Made by a program: the position numbers and the translations under genes
NCBI GenBank assembly: GCA_029560465.1
Contig: JAKQKX010000064.1
Coordinates: 1 to 36,646, forward strand
Length of the DNA stretch: 36,646 nt
Reading direction: 5' to 3'
Source of the DNA: Candidatus Omnitrophota bacterium
Lineage (GTDB): Bacteria; Omnitrophota; Gorgyraeia; Zapsychrales; JANLHA01
Notes under the pieces: generated by a model
Told to the model about the DNA's origin: nothing
The model's input: only the letters and a program-made list of their open reading frames with translations
Database searches by the model: none
Shown here: positions 1 through 7,844 of the stretch, one piece after another
How the letters are laid out: each line of letters begins with the position of its first letter
Numbering within the stretch: position 1 is the first letter of the stretch

Positions 1-1
1 G

Positions 2-925
2 CGATACCGGCGGCGAGAGATCTCGGTGGAAGAAGCGATGATGGAAATGTATTTGGCGGGAGTATCGGTGCGGCGGGTGGAAGATATTACCGAAGCGCTA
101 TGGGGCTCGAAGGTGTCGGCCAGCACGGTGAGCCGGATCAACAAGAAGTTATATGAGCGGATTAATGAATGGCGCAATGAGGGTTTAGAAGAAGAATATC
201 CGTATGTGTATTTGGATGGGATCAGTTTAAAGCGCAGTTGGGCAGGAGAAGTCAGCAACGTGTCGGTGCTGGTGGCGGTTGCGGTGGACTGGTCAGGGCA
301 CCGGAAAGTCATCGGGATCATTGAAGGCGGGCGGGAAGACAAGGCCGGATGGAGCAACTTTATGAAGCATTTGAAAGAGCGCGGATTAAAGCGAATACAG
401 TTAGTGATTTCGGATAAATGTTTAGGATTGGTGCAATCGGTGGAAGAATATTATCCGATGGCCAAGTGGCAGCGATGCATGGTGCATTTTTACCGGAACG
501 TGTTCAGTTATGTACCGCAGCAAAGGGTTTACGAAGTGGCGCGGATGCTTAAGGCGATCCACGCGCAGGAATGCCCGTCTGCGGCCACGAACAAAGCCCA
601 GGCGATCTATCAGAAGCTCAAAGACATGAAGTTGCCTAAAGCGGCCGAATGCCTGAATGAGGGGATCAACTAGACGCTGGTGTATATGAATTTTCCGGTT
701 GAGCATTGGATCCGCATCCGGACGAATAATCCGCTGGAACGGATCATGCGGGAGATCAGACGCCGGACGCGCGTGGTGGGCTGCTTTCCGGATGGCGAAT
801 CGGCGTTGATGCTGGCGGCTGGCCGGGTGCGGCATATCGCTGGTTCATACTGGAGTCAAAAGAAGTATTTAAACATGGAATATCTGCGCAAGCAGCAGCT
901 GGAACCGGCACTCGTACTGAATTGA
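2..925 (+). pseudogene. IS256-family (mutator-type) transposase, 5'-truncated by the window and broken by an in-frame stop
   Basis: The reading frame is already open at base 2, so the first part of the gene lies outside the window. Visible are the IS256-type sequence RYRRREISVEEAMMEMYLAG, a first catalytic Asp in YLDGIS, a second in ISDKCLGL, and the catalytic Glu in NNPLERIMREIRRR. The frame is interrupted by TAG at 671-673, where related transposases usually have Glu (context GIN-stop-TLVYMNFP). It then continues in the same frame to TGA at 923-925. A single base change from GAG would explain the stop, so this looks like a recently inactivated DDE transposase. Suppression or readthrough cannot be excluded but nothing supports it. 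Confidence 0.88.
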
Positions 926-971
926 GGACTTTTATGCTCTTTGAAATGTGCGAAAAATTCTGGACACTACC
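926..971 (+). repeat. Right terminus of the IS256-family element
   Basis: The stretch after the transposase stop ends in TTCTGGACACTACC. It recurs as the reverse complement at 2008 and 2108. The shared sequence stops abruptly at GGTAGTGTCC in all three copies, with different flanking bases, which defines the element end at about 971. The left terminus is outside the window. Confidence 0.7.
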
Positions 972-1661
972 ATCATTGATCCAGGTCTTAAGATCATCCT
1001 GAAGATCGAAAGGACTGTCCCATTCATTGATCCAGATGAAGTCTTCTTTGATTCTGCGCATCACGCGTTCGGTATCAGCATTGCCTTTGGGGTTCGACCA
1101 GGTTGTAAAGATTTGTTTGATGCCGGCTAAAGAGCAGTTGAGTCTGAACCTGCCGCTGGTAGGCTGACAGCCGTTATCTGAGATGAGATACAGTTGTTCT
1201 TTCTTATTAATCGTGTCACGAATGCCGTTGGGGAAGCGGTTATCAATGGCCATTTCCAGAGCGTCCAGCCAGTCATCTGTTTTAGACTGGATACTTAGAG
1301 AATAGCCGACGATTTCTTTGGTGTACCAGTCCAGGACAACGGTCAGGTAAAACCATCCCCAGGTGGCGAGTTTGATTTTGGTCATATCGATGCCCCAGAA
1401 CTGATTGGGGCGTGTGGCACGGGGTTTCCGGCGGAGGATGCCGCGTTTGGCTTTGAGGCGATCGTTGGGTTTGACCGTCAGTTGGTTTTCCTGCATGAGA
1501 CGCTGGACGCAATTTTTACCGATTTTGTAATGTTTGCGGTTGTTCAAATAGGCCCAGACTGAACGGTAACCCCAGAGAGGATGTTTCTTTTTCATTTGCT
1601 GGATTTTGACCAAATGTTTTTGGTCTTGTTCCATGCGTTTGAGTGACCGCCGTCTTTTCAT
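972..1661 (-). pseudogene. IS3-family transposase OrfB (rve/DDE integrase core), C-terminally truncated
   Basis: OrfB shows the HTH_21-like segment (HPLWGYRSVWAYLN) and then an rve integrase core. The acidic triad is visible: Asp in FWGIDMTKI, Asp in LISDNGCQP, Glu in ADTERVMRRIKEDF. Homology ends at LKTWIND. The open frame then runs on to base 756 through the terminus and antisense strand of the IS256 element, giving a nonsense tail. The usual C-terminal motif (proline-rich, SP..F/Y) is therefore lost. The start ATG at 1661 overlaps the orfA stop as ATGA. The catalytic residues survive, but the lost C-terminus and right end make autonomous movement unlikely. Confidence 0.85.
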
Positions 1662-1933
1662 AGCTCGTACTCGTTTTTTTTTAATTCAACGGTCAGGTCG
1701 CCGATAATGCGTTTAAGTTTGATGTTTTCGGTTTCAAGGCGTTGTTCTTTCTGAGATTGTTGTTTGACGTCAAAGGCCGTATGGCATTCTTTCAAGAATT
1801 GGTCGCGCCATTTGTAGTATTGGGTTTGGCCGATCTGGTATTTATTACACAGTTTGCTGATGTCGATTTTGCCGCTGAGGCCTTCAAGCACGATTTGGGT
1901 CTTTTGCTGGCTGGTCCATTGACGTTTTTTCAT
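1658..1933 (-). CDS. IS3-family OrfA, helix-turn-helix transposase subunit
   Basis: This 91-residue protein has an HTH_Tnp_1-type domain (RQWTSQQKTQIVLEGLSG, then a recognition-helix region ending YYKWRDQF) and a C-terminal leucine-zipper-like segment (EQRLETENIKLKRIIGDL). I chose ATG at 1933 because AAGGAG sits just upstream; a start 10 codons earlier lacks such a site. Near its end, the minus strand carries a run of nine A's at about 1673-1681, read as AAA AAA AAC. This is a plausible slippery site for the -1 frameshift that makes the OrfAB fusion in this family. OrfB lies in the -1 frame, as expected. Confidence 0.85.
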   Translation of the reverse strand: MKKRQWTSQQKTQIVLEGLSGKIDISKLCNKYQIGQTQYYKWRDQFLKECHTAFDVKQQSQKEQRLETENIKLKRIIGDLTVELKKNEYEL

Positions 1934-2007
1934 GAGAATTGGCTCCTTTCCTTGGGAACTCAATTCTACACCATTTGCTTAAATCTGTTAACTGGGGTCA
2001 GTATAAT

Positions 2008-2107
2008 GGTAGTGTCCAGAATTTTTCGCACATTTCAAAGAGCATAAAAGTCCTCAATTCAGCACGAGCGCCGGTTCCAGCTGCTGCTTGCGCCGCACCC
2101 GGCCAGC
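2008..2107 (-). repeat. Solo IS256-family right-end fragment, copy 1 of a tandem pair
   Basis: About 100 bp, reverse complement of the IS256 right end and of the codons for its last residues (LEPALVLN). Relative to the copy at 680-971 it lacks the 54 bp corresponding to 834-887, an in-frame 18-codon difference. It abuts copy 2 directly. Confidence 0.75.
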
Positions 2108-2240
2108 GGTAGTGTCCAGAATTTTTCGCACATTTCAAAGAGCATAAAAGTCCTCAATTCAGTACGAGTGCCGGTTCTAACTGCTGCTTGCACCGCACCC
2201 GGCCAGCCGCCAGCATTAACGCCGATTCGCCTCCGGCAAC
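2108..2240 (-). repeat. Solo IS256-family right-end fragment, copy 2 of a tandem pair
   Basis: Its first 100 bp match copy 1 apart from a handful of mostly transition differences, and it carries the same 54-bp gap. It continues further into the transposase sequence (GCCAGCATTAACGCCGATTC) and then decays by about 2240. Confidence 0.7.
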
Positions 2241-2379
2241 CCGCCACATTATCAATTAATTTAAAGAGAATCTGTACATAATTTTAAAATTTTAATGTAA
2301 TATACAATTTACTAAGAATTATTTTTGTAAAGTTAAAAAAATAGTTAAAAGCAACAAAGCGTAAATCAGGCCTTATTTT
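2241..2379. other. AT-rich spacer before the radical SAM gene
   Basis: No gene is seen here. The stretch is strongly AT-rich and probably holds the promoter for the gene at 2380. Only weak -10-like boxes such as TAATAT near 2300 are visible, so no promoter is called. Confidence 0.4.
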
Positions 2380-3765
2380 ATGAAACTTCTATTGATTTGC
2401 CCCCGGTTTAAATATGCCAGCGGTGATGTGCCCATCGGCCTGGTGAGCCTCGCCACCTTCATCAAAAGCAACGTCCCGGATATCCAAATCACTCTCATCG
2501 ACGGCGCGGTTCAGAGGGACAAGGCGGCTGTCGTGAAATGGCTCATGAGAAACCGCCCTGATATTGTGGGGATCTACGCCGATTCCTTGATGTATGACGA
2601 CGCCATGGAAATGGGGCGTGCCGCCAAGCAAAGCGGCGCCCATGTCATCGTCGGCGGCCCCCACGCCACGGTGTTGCCGGACACGGTGATTTATCAAAGT
2701 TTTATTGACGCTGTGTGCGTTGGGGAAGGAGAGCATGTCCTGCTGAAGTATATTCAGGGTTATTCCGACAAAAAAGGACTCCCGGACATCCCAGGCTTGT
2801 GGTATAAAGAAAACGGGAACATTGTCAAGAACGCACGGCCCGGCGGCTTTGAGGACCTGGACCTTCATCCCAGGCTGGACTTCGGGTTCCTCGACCTGGA
2901 GCGTTATTTGTGCCAGTGCATCCACCTGGATTCCTACAGCCCGGGATTAAGGCTCCTGTCCGTCATGGCGTCCCGGGGATGCCTTTTTAATTGCGCCTAT
3001 TGCCAGCCGGTGCTTAATGACATGTTCGGCAGAAAATTAAGGATCCGTTCCGCAGGCAAAATGCTCGATGACCTCATTTATTGGAGAGACCGGTATCGCA
3101 TCAACGCGGTTTTTTTTCAGGATGACACGTTAACCTTATTCCAGGAATGGATGAAAGAATTCTGTGAGCTGGCCATTGAGAGAAAATTAAAGATGGTCTG
3201 GGCCTGCAACAGCAGGTCCGATACTCTGAATTTTAAAATGCTGGATTTATACAGGGAGGCCGGGTGCGTCAAAATCCGGCTCGGCATAGAAACGGTTTCC
3301 GACCGGGTCAGAAACGGCGTGTATAATAAAAAATTGAACCTGGATGTGATCCGGGAGTCGATCGTTCGATTGAAAGAGAAGAAAATCCAGGCCTCCGGTT
3401 ATTTTATGATCGGCGCGCCGACAGAAAGCGATGAGGAAATACGAAGCACGATCCGTTTCGCCTGCGAATCCCGTTTGGATGAAGCCGTGTTTACGATATG
3501 CTCCCCGTTGCCGGGCACGCATCTTTACGCGCAGGCGAATGATGCTGGATGGAATTTGTCAGGGCAGTTCGGCGATTTTGATTATTATCAAGCGAGGACG
3601 GAGCGGTTCACGCCGTCAGATGTGGCAACGGACAAGCTGAATTATTATAAAAAACTCGCCTACTGTCAGTTTTATTGCCATCCTAAAAGGCTGGCCCATA
3701 CGTTGAAGACTGTCCTGGCCGGGAATCCTGTTAAAACGATCAATAAATTGAGGGTTTATTTTTAA
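2380..3765 (+). CDS. B12-binding-domain radical SAM protein
   Basis: 461 residues. The N-terminal half (about 1-150) has the Rossmann-like layout of cobalamin-binding radical SAM enzymes: MKLLLICPRF, then VGGPHATVLP (91-100) and GEGE (115-118). No DxHxxG lower-ligand motif is visible, as is common in this class. The radical SAM core begins at about 195, with the cluster motif CLFNCAYC (Cys 201, 205, 208), then FFQDDTL and a TIM-barrel-like segment with LGIETVS and GYFMIGAPTES. Known relatives carry out methylations or rearrangements on lipids, natural products or cell-wall precursors; the substrate here cannot be read. ATG at 2380 is preceded only by a weak AGG. The antiporter gene follows after 5 nt, so the two may be cotranscribed. 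Confidence 0.85.
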   Translation: MKLLLICPRFKYASGDVPIGLVSLATFIKSNVPDIQITLIDGAVQRDKAAVVKWLMRNRPDIVGIYADSLMYDDAMEMGRAAKQSGAHVIVGGPHATVLPDTVIYQSFIDAVCVGEGEHVLLKYIQGYSDKKGLPDIPGLWYKENGNIVKNARPGGFEDLDLHPRLDFGFLDLERYLCQCIHLDSYSPGLRLLSVMASRGCLFNCAYCQPVLNDMFGRKLRIRSAGKMLDDLIYWRDRYRINAVFFQDDTLTLFQEWMKEFCELAIERKLKMVWACNSRSDTLNFKMLDLYREAGCVKIRLGIETVSDRVRNGVYNKKLNLDVIRESIVRLKEKKIQASGYFMIGAPTESDEEIRSTIRFACESRLDEAVFTICSPLPGTHLYAQANDAGWNLSGQFGDFDYYQARTERFTPSDVATDKLNYYKKLAYCQFYCHPKRLAHTLKTVLAGNPVKTINKLRVYF

Positions 3766-3770
3766 AAGGT

Positions 3771-6212
3771 ATGCCATCCATAGAAATAACAAGCCCTGTT
3801 TTGATGTTCGCTTTTATGCTGTTCCTGGTCCTTTTTTCGCCGGTTTTCTTCAGGCGGATCCGGTTGCCCGGGATCGTGGGGCTGATCGTGGCCGGGATTG
3901 TCGTCGGGCCCCACGCCCTTGGGATTCTTCAGTCGACAAAGTCTCTGCAACTGTTTTCCACCGTGGGGCTGATTTATATCATGTTCCTGGCGGGACTGGA
4001 GATCAACTTAAACGAGTTCAGCCGGCAGAAAAAGAACAGCTTCCTTCTCGGAGCGCTGACGTTTTGTATCCCCATGTTGGCCGGGACCCTGGGCGCGAAA
4101 TATTTTTTTCCTTTGTCCTGGCCCGCGGCCCTGCTTTTGGCCAGCATGTTCGCGTCCCACACCTTGATCCCGTTTCCTATCACCGCGCGCCTGGGGATCA
4201 ACAAAGAAAGGTCTGTGGTGGCCACGGTGGGCGGCACGATCATCACCGACACCGCGGCGATGCTGGTTTTGGCCGTCATCGCGGAAAGCGCGGTAACACG
4301 GTTGACGGCGGTGTTCTGGGCGCGGCAAATCATTTTCCTCCTGGCGCTTGTCTGGTTCGCGTTATGGGTTTTGCCAAGGATCGCGTACACGCTTTTTAAA
4401 ATATTCGCCCCTGACGGGGAAAACGAATTCTTGCTCACGCTGGCCCTGGTCTTCCTCACGTCTCATTTCGCGCATTTGGCCGGGGTGGAAGCCATCATCG
4501 GGGCTTTTTTCGCCGGGCTGTCCTTAAGCCGGCTGATAGCGGACTCCAGCCCCCTGAAGAACCGGCTGGAGTTCGTGGGGCACACGTTATTTATCCCGTT
4601 TTTTCTGATATCAGTCGGCATGCTTGTCAATCTGCGGGTCATGTTGTCGGGCTGGGAGGTCTGGGGCATCGCGTTGTTTATGGTTGTTTCCGTGATTATG
4701 TCCAAATACGCGGCGGCGTTTATTTTTGCGAAAACGGTCCGGTTCACGAAAGATGAAATGAACGTGATCTTCGGGCTGAGCGTCAACCAGGCGGCTGCGA
4801 CCCTGGCGGCGGTGATTGTCGGCTTCCGCCTGGGGATCTTCAACGAGGCCATTTTGAACGGGACGATTTTCATGATTTTTATCACCTGCCTGATCGGCCC
4901 CTGGTTCACGGAAAAGTACGGACAGAATGTCGCGCGCGCGCGCCATTTAAAGGCCGGGGAACACAGGCCGGAGGGCGGGGACAGGATCATGGTCGCCGTC
5001 AGCCGCGATGAGTCCGCGGAATTCCTCACGGACGTGGCGTTAAGTCTGCGGGTGCCCGGTTCGAAAGAGGTGATTTACCCTCTTTATGTTGTTCAGGATG
5101 GCATTGATATTGAACGCCGTGTCAGCGCGGGGGAAAAGGTTTTAAGCGGGGTTGTCGCCCGGATTGTGTCGGCCGATGTGCCGGTCTCTCCCGTAACCAG
5201 GATCGATGTCAATATCCCGGGCGGGATTTTGCGGGCCGTCAAGGAATGTCATGCGGACACTTTAGTTTTGGGGGTGACCCCTTCGCGGGAAATGAATTTC
5301 AAGGCCAGGCTGTTTGATGTTTCAGATAAAGTGTGTGATGAGAGCCATCAGCTTCTTTTGTTATGCCAGATGGCCCACGCTTTGAATATCGGGAAAAATC
5401 TTTTCGTGCTGATCCCGCCTGTCCTGGAATGCCAGGACGGGTTCAGGCAGGCGTTGGAATCCCTTAAGAATCTGGCCGCCGGTAACAAGCTGCGCCTCTG
5501 CCTGATCGGCATGGCGGACACGGTCCGGTTCCTGGAGGATAACGTGTTGAAAGGGCTCTCTGTCGGCGGCGAGGTTTCCTTGCACACGCTGGATCAATGG
5601 AAAGATCTCCCCGCTTATATCAAGAAAGCCGGCTTGCAGGCATCGGATTCCATCATCCTGATGGCGGCAAGGAAAGGGCGCCTGGCTTGGCGGCCGTCTA
5701 TGAAGAGCCTCGCGCACGCTTTGACCATGGAATGCCCCGCCAATAATGTCATCATGGTTTATCCGGCGGACGCCGGCCCGGAGGATGGGGAGGAAGAGTC
5801 ACCGCAAGAAGACCGTGCTTCGGCCCATGCGTTGTTGACCCGCCCCGCTGTTCCCATTGACAGCAAAAATCCGGAGAAAGGGATACGCCAGCTTTTAGAA
5901 TCACAATTTTCCCCCGGCTCTTTAATTTTTTCTGAGGTTATGAATAAATTGTCTCCCCCTGCCCCAGTGGCGTTGTCGCCCGGGATTCTTCTTTTTCACA
6001 CGCATTCCGCGTATCTTACGGAGCCGGTCATACTGTTGGGGCTGGGGCGTCATGGGAAAACGCGCGCTTTTTTTATCCTGATCAGCCCTGCTAACCAGAT
6101 CAATGCCCATTTGCAGGCGTTAACAAAAGTGGCGCGGATGGCGCGCACGCTCGAAGACCGGGAATTCAAAACGTCTGAAACGCTGAAAGGCCCGGGTTCA
6201 ACCCGGGAATAG
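3771..6212 (+). CDS. CPA2-type cation/proton antiporter with a long cytoplasmic C-terminal region
   Basis: 813 residues. About 1-390 form a Na+/H+-exchanger-type membrane domain with roughly a dozen hydrophobic segments, including LPGIVGLIVAGIVVGPHALG and YIMFLAGLEINLNEF, typical of the KefB/CPA2 family. The remaining 420 residues are soluble. The segment from about 405 (DRIMVAVSRDESAEFLTDVA) resembles a universal-stress-protein fold, and a second similar unit may follow from about 545; this is inferred from general pattern only. The protein probably exchanges K+ or Na+ for protons at the inner membrane under control of the C-terminal domains. The start ATG lies 5 nt after the upstream stop, with AAAAGG nearby. 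The gene ends inside a CCCGGG palindrome. Confidence 0.85.
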   Translation: MPSIEITSPVLMFAFMLFLVLFSPVFFRRIRLPGIVGLIVAGIVVGPHALGILQSTKSLQLFSTVGLIYIMFLAGLEINLNEFSRQKKNSFLLGALTFCIPMLAGTLGAKYFFPLSWPAALLLASMFASHTLIPFPITARLGINKERSVVATVGGTIITDTAAMLVLAVIAESAVTRLTAVFWARQIIFLLALVWFALWVLPRIAYTLFKIFAPDGENEFLLTLALVFLTSHFAHLAGVEAIIGAFFAGLSLSRLIADSSPLKNRLEFVGHTLFIPFFLISVGMLVNLRVMLSGWEVWGIALFMVVSVIMSKYAAAFIFAKTVRFTKDEMNVIFGLSVNQAAATLAAVIVGFRLGIFNEAILNGTIFMIFITCLIGPWFTEKYGQNVARARHLKAGEHRPEGGDRIMVAVSRDESAEFLTDVALSLRVPGSKEVIYPLYVVQDGIDIERRVSAGEKVLSGVVARIVSADVPVSPVTRIDVNIPGGILRAVKECHADTLVLGVTPSREMNFKARLFDVSDKVCDESHQLLLLCQMAHALNIGKNLFVLIPPVLECQDGFRQALESLKNLAAGNKLRLCLIGMADTVRFLEDNVLKGLSVGGEVSLHTLDQWKDLPAYIKKAGLQASDSIILMAARKGRLAWRPSMKSLAHALTMECPANNVIMVYPADAGPEDGEEESPQEDRASAHALLTRPAVPIDSKNPEKGIRQLLESQFSPGSLIFSEVMNKLSPPAPVALSPGILLFHTHSAYLTEPVILLGLGRHGKTRAFFILISPANQINAHLQALTKVARMARTLEDREFKTSETLKGPGSTRE
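6195..6212 (+). repeat. Left copy of an 18-nt direct repeat flanking the acyltransferase pair
   Basis: GGTTCAACCCGGGAATAG overlaps the antiporter stop codon. The copy at 9083-9100 differs at one base. The left copy is also half of a palindrome (CCCGGG at 6191-6196 and 6202-6207). Confidence 0.65.
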
Positions 6213-6223
6213 CAAGTTAAAGG

Positions 6224-6268
6224 AAAGGACCCATGCGGGAGGGCAGGGTAAAGTGTGCCCGTCCTTTT
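6224..6268 (+). terminator. Possible intrinsic terminator after the antiporter gene
   Basis: AAAGGAC (6224-6230) pairs with GTCCTTT (6261-6267), and inside it GGGCA (6241-6245) pairs with TGCCC (6256-6260). A 10-nt bulge separates the two helices on the left side. The helix ends in a short T run only, so termination strength is uncertain. Confidence 0.35.
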
Positions 6269-6413
6269 GCTGATCGCATTGGCAAAATTCCCCGCATTTT
6301 ATGATTAAAGACTGGTAAGTAACATTTAATATTGGTATGCAAGAGTATTAAGACTATCAGAGGAAAATAAAGTTAATTTGGGCGGGGTGCCGCTATGTCC
6401 GACAAGGTTATGT

Positions 6414-7844
6414 ATGCTTTTTAATTCATTGGAATTTGTGGCTTTTTTCTTGGGTGTTTATTGCTTGTACCTTGTGCTCACGCATCGCTGGCAAAACAGA
6501 ATGTTGCTTGTGGCCAGTTATGTTTTTTACGGGGCATGGGACTGGCGGTTCCTTTCTTTAATTTGGCTGTCTACGATTATTGATTACTTTTGTGGTGCTA
6601 AGATACATGAGGCCCAAGATGCCAGAAAGCGAAAATTATTCCTGTATTTAAGCCTTGCCACGAATTTACTACTCTTGGGGTTTTTTAAATATTTCAACTT
6701 TTTTTCCGCCAGTTTTCAGGAGCTGTCCGCGATATTGGGGTTTTCCGTGCAGCCGAATTTTCTCCGCATTGTTTTGCCTGTTGGGATTTCGTTTTATACG
6801 TTTCAGACAATGAGTTATACCATTGATATTTATCGTTATAAACTGCGGCCAGCCGTAAATTTTTTTGATTTTGCCCTTTTTGTCGCGTATTTCCCGCAGC
6901 TCGTCGCGGGTCCTATTGAAAGGGCGAAGCAGCTTTTGCCACAGATCGAAAATCCCAGAACTATCACCTTGGAAAAGATATCCGAAGGCATGTATCTCAT
7001 TTTATGGGGGTATGTCCTTAAAGTTTTCGTCGCCGATAACATCGCAGGTATTGCCGATGACATCTTTTTGAGCAAGGCTTTCTGCAACGGGGCTTTCTTG
7101 CCGCTGGGTTTGTACGCTTTTGCCATACAAATATTCGGGGATTTCGCAGGATATTCCAATATCGCCCGCGGGTTAGCGAAATGTATGGGTATCGATTTAA
7201 TGGTGAATTTTAACTTGCCCTATTGCGCGAAGAATCCCCAGGATTTCTGGCGGCGTTGGCATATAAGTTTGTCGACTTGGCTGAAAGATTATTTGTATGT
7301 TAGTTTGGGAGGCAACAAGCGCGGCAGATTCCTTACTTATAGGAATTTGTTTATTACAATGGTTTTGGGCGGACTATGGCATGGTGCGGCATGGACATTC
7401 GTGTTGTGGGGGGTGTACCATGGGGTGGGGTTGGCGATTCACCGTTCCCTGCAGCCCTTTTTGACCCGTGTTCCTGAGTTCAAGAATGCCGTTGTCCGCC
7501 ATGTCTGGTCGGGTTTTCGTATGTTATGTTGTTTCCATTTTGTTTGTTTCGGGTGGCTTATTTTTCGTGCGGAATCCCTGTCGCATCTTAAGAGATTGGT
7601 CGCTATTTTAACCGGTAATTTTCATTTTGGCTCCGGATTCGGTCTGAAAGACACGCTTTTGCGCATAATTCTCTACTCGTTACCCGTCATCGTTATGCAA
7701 TTTTTTCAGTATCGGGGGAATGATTTGATGGTCGCGCGAAAGCTTAACCCTGTCGCAAAGGCAATTTTGTATAATATTTTTTTAGCCCTTATCATTTTTT
7801 TCGGAAATTACGGTGGGAATGAATTTATTTATTTTCAATTTTAA
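6414..7844 (+). CDS. MBOAT-family membrane O-acyltransferase (AlgI-like)
   Basis: 476 residues with about ten or more hydrophobic segments. Family hallmarks are visible: LPVGISFYTFQTMSY (121-135), PQLVAGPIERA (161-171), FWRRWHISLSTWLKDY with His 283, and the catalytic-type GLWHGAAWTFV with His 323. Relatives such as AlgI move an acetyl group across the membrane for O-acetylation of an exopolysaccharide. ATG at 6414 is chosen because ACAAGG lies 6 nt upstream and family members start MLFNS; a TTG 12 codons upstream is open but less likely. The 3' end overlaps the SGNH-like gene by about 26 nt, so the pair is coupled. The polysaccharide target is unknown; no polymer synthase is nearby. Base composition is lower in GC than in the flanking genes. 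Confidence 0.9.
   Translation: MLFNSLEFVAFFLGVYCLYLVLTHRWQNRMLLVASYVFYGAWDWRFLSLIWLSTIIDYFCGAKIHEAQDARKRKLFLYLSLATNLLLLGFFKYFNFFSASFQELSAILGFSVQPNFLRIVLPVGISFYTFQTMSYTIDIYRYKLRPAVNFFDFALFVAYFPQLVAGPIERAKQLLPQIENPRTITLEKISEGMYLILWGYVLKVFVADNIAGIADDIFLSKAFCNGAFLPLGLYAFAIQIFGDFAGYSNIARGLAKCMGIDLMVNFNLPYCAKNPQDFWRRWHISLSTWLKDYLYVSLGGNKRGRFLTYRNLFITMVLGGLWHGAAWTFVLWGVYHGVGLAIHRSLQPFLTRVPEFKNAVVRHVWSGFRMLCCFHFVCFGWLIFRAESLSHLKRLVAILTGNFHFGSGFGLKDTLLRIILYSLPVIVMQFFQYRGNDLMVARKLNPVAKAILYNIFLALIIFFGNYGGNEFIYFQF

Larger units (their letters stand above)
972..2000 (-). mobile_element. IS3-family insertion sequence, truncated at its 3' end by the IS256-family element
   Basis: The element carries orfA and orfB in the usual overlapping -1 arrangement. 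Its left end appears to be TGACCCCAGTT on the minus strand, ending at base 2000. The orfB end and the right inverted repeat are missing because the IS256 terminus begins at 971/972. The missing piece should lie beyond the left edge of the window if this was a simple nested insertion. Confidence 0.75.

Noticed and set aside
671-673. Stop codon reassignment or selenocysteine-like recoding at the TAG in the IS256 transposase
   Set aside because: A single decayed transposase with TAG is most simply a nonsense mutation; no other gene in the window has an internal TAG in a conserved frame.
422-835. A 137-codon minus-strand open frame
   Set aside because: It is antisense to the IS256 transposase, whose protein is clearly recognisable on the plus strand.
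6191-6207. CCCGGG palindrome at the antiporter end as an intrinsic terminator
   Set aside because: The perfect stem overlaps the last codons and has no T tract after it; the structure at 6224-6268 is a better, though still weak, candidate.
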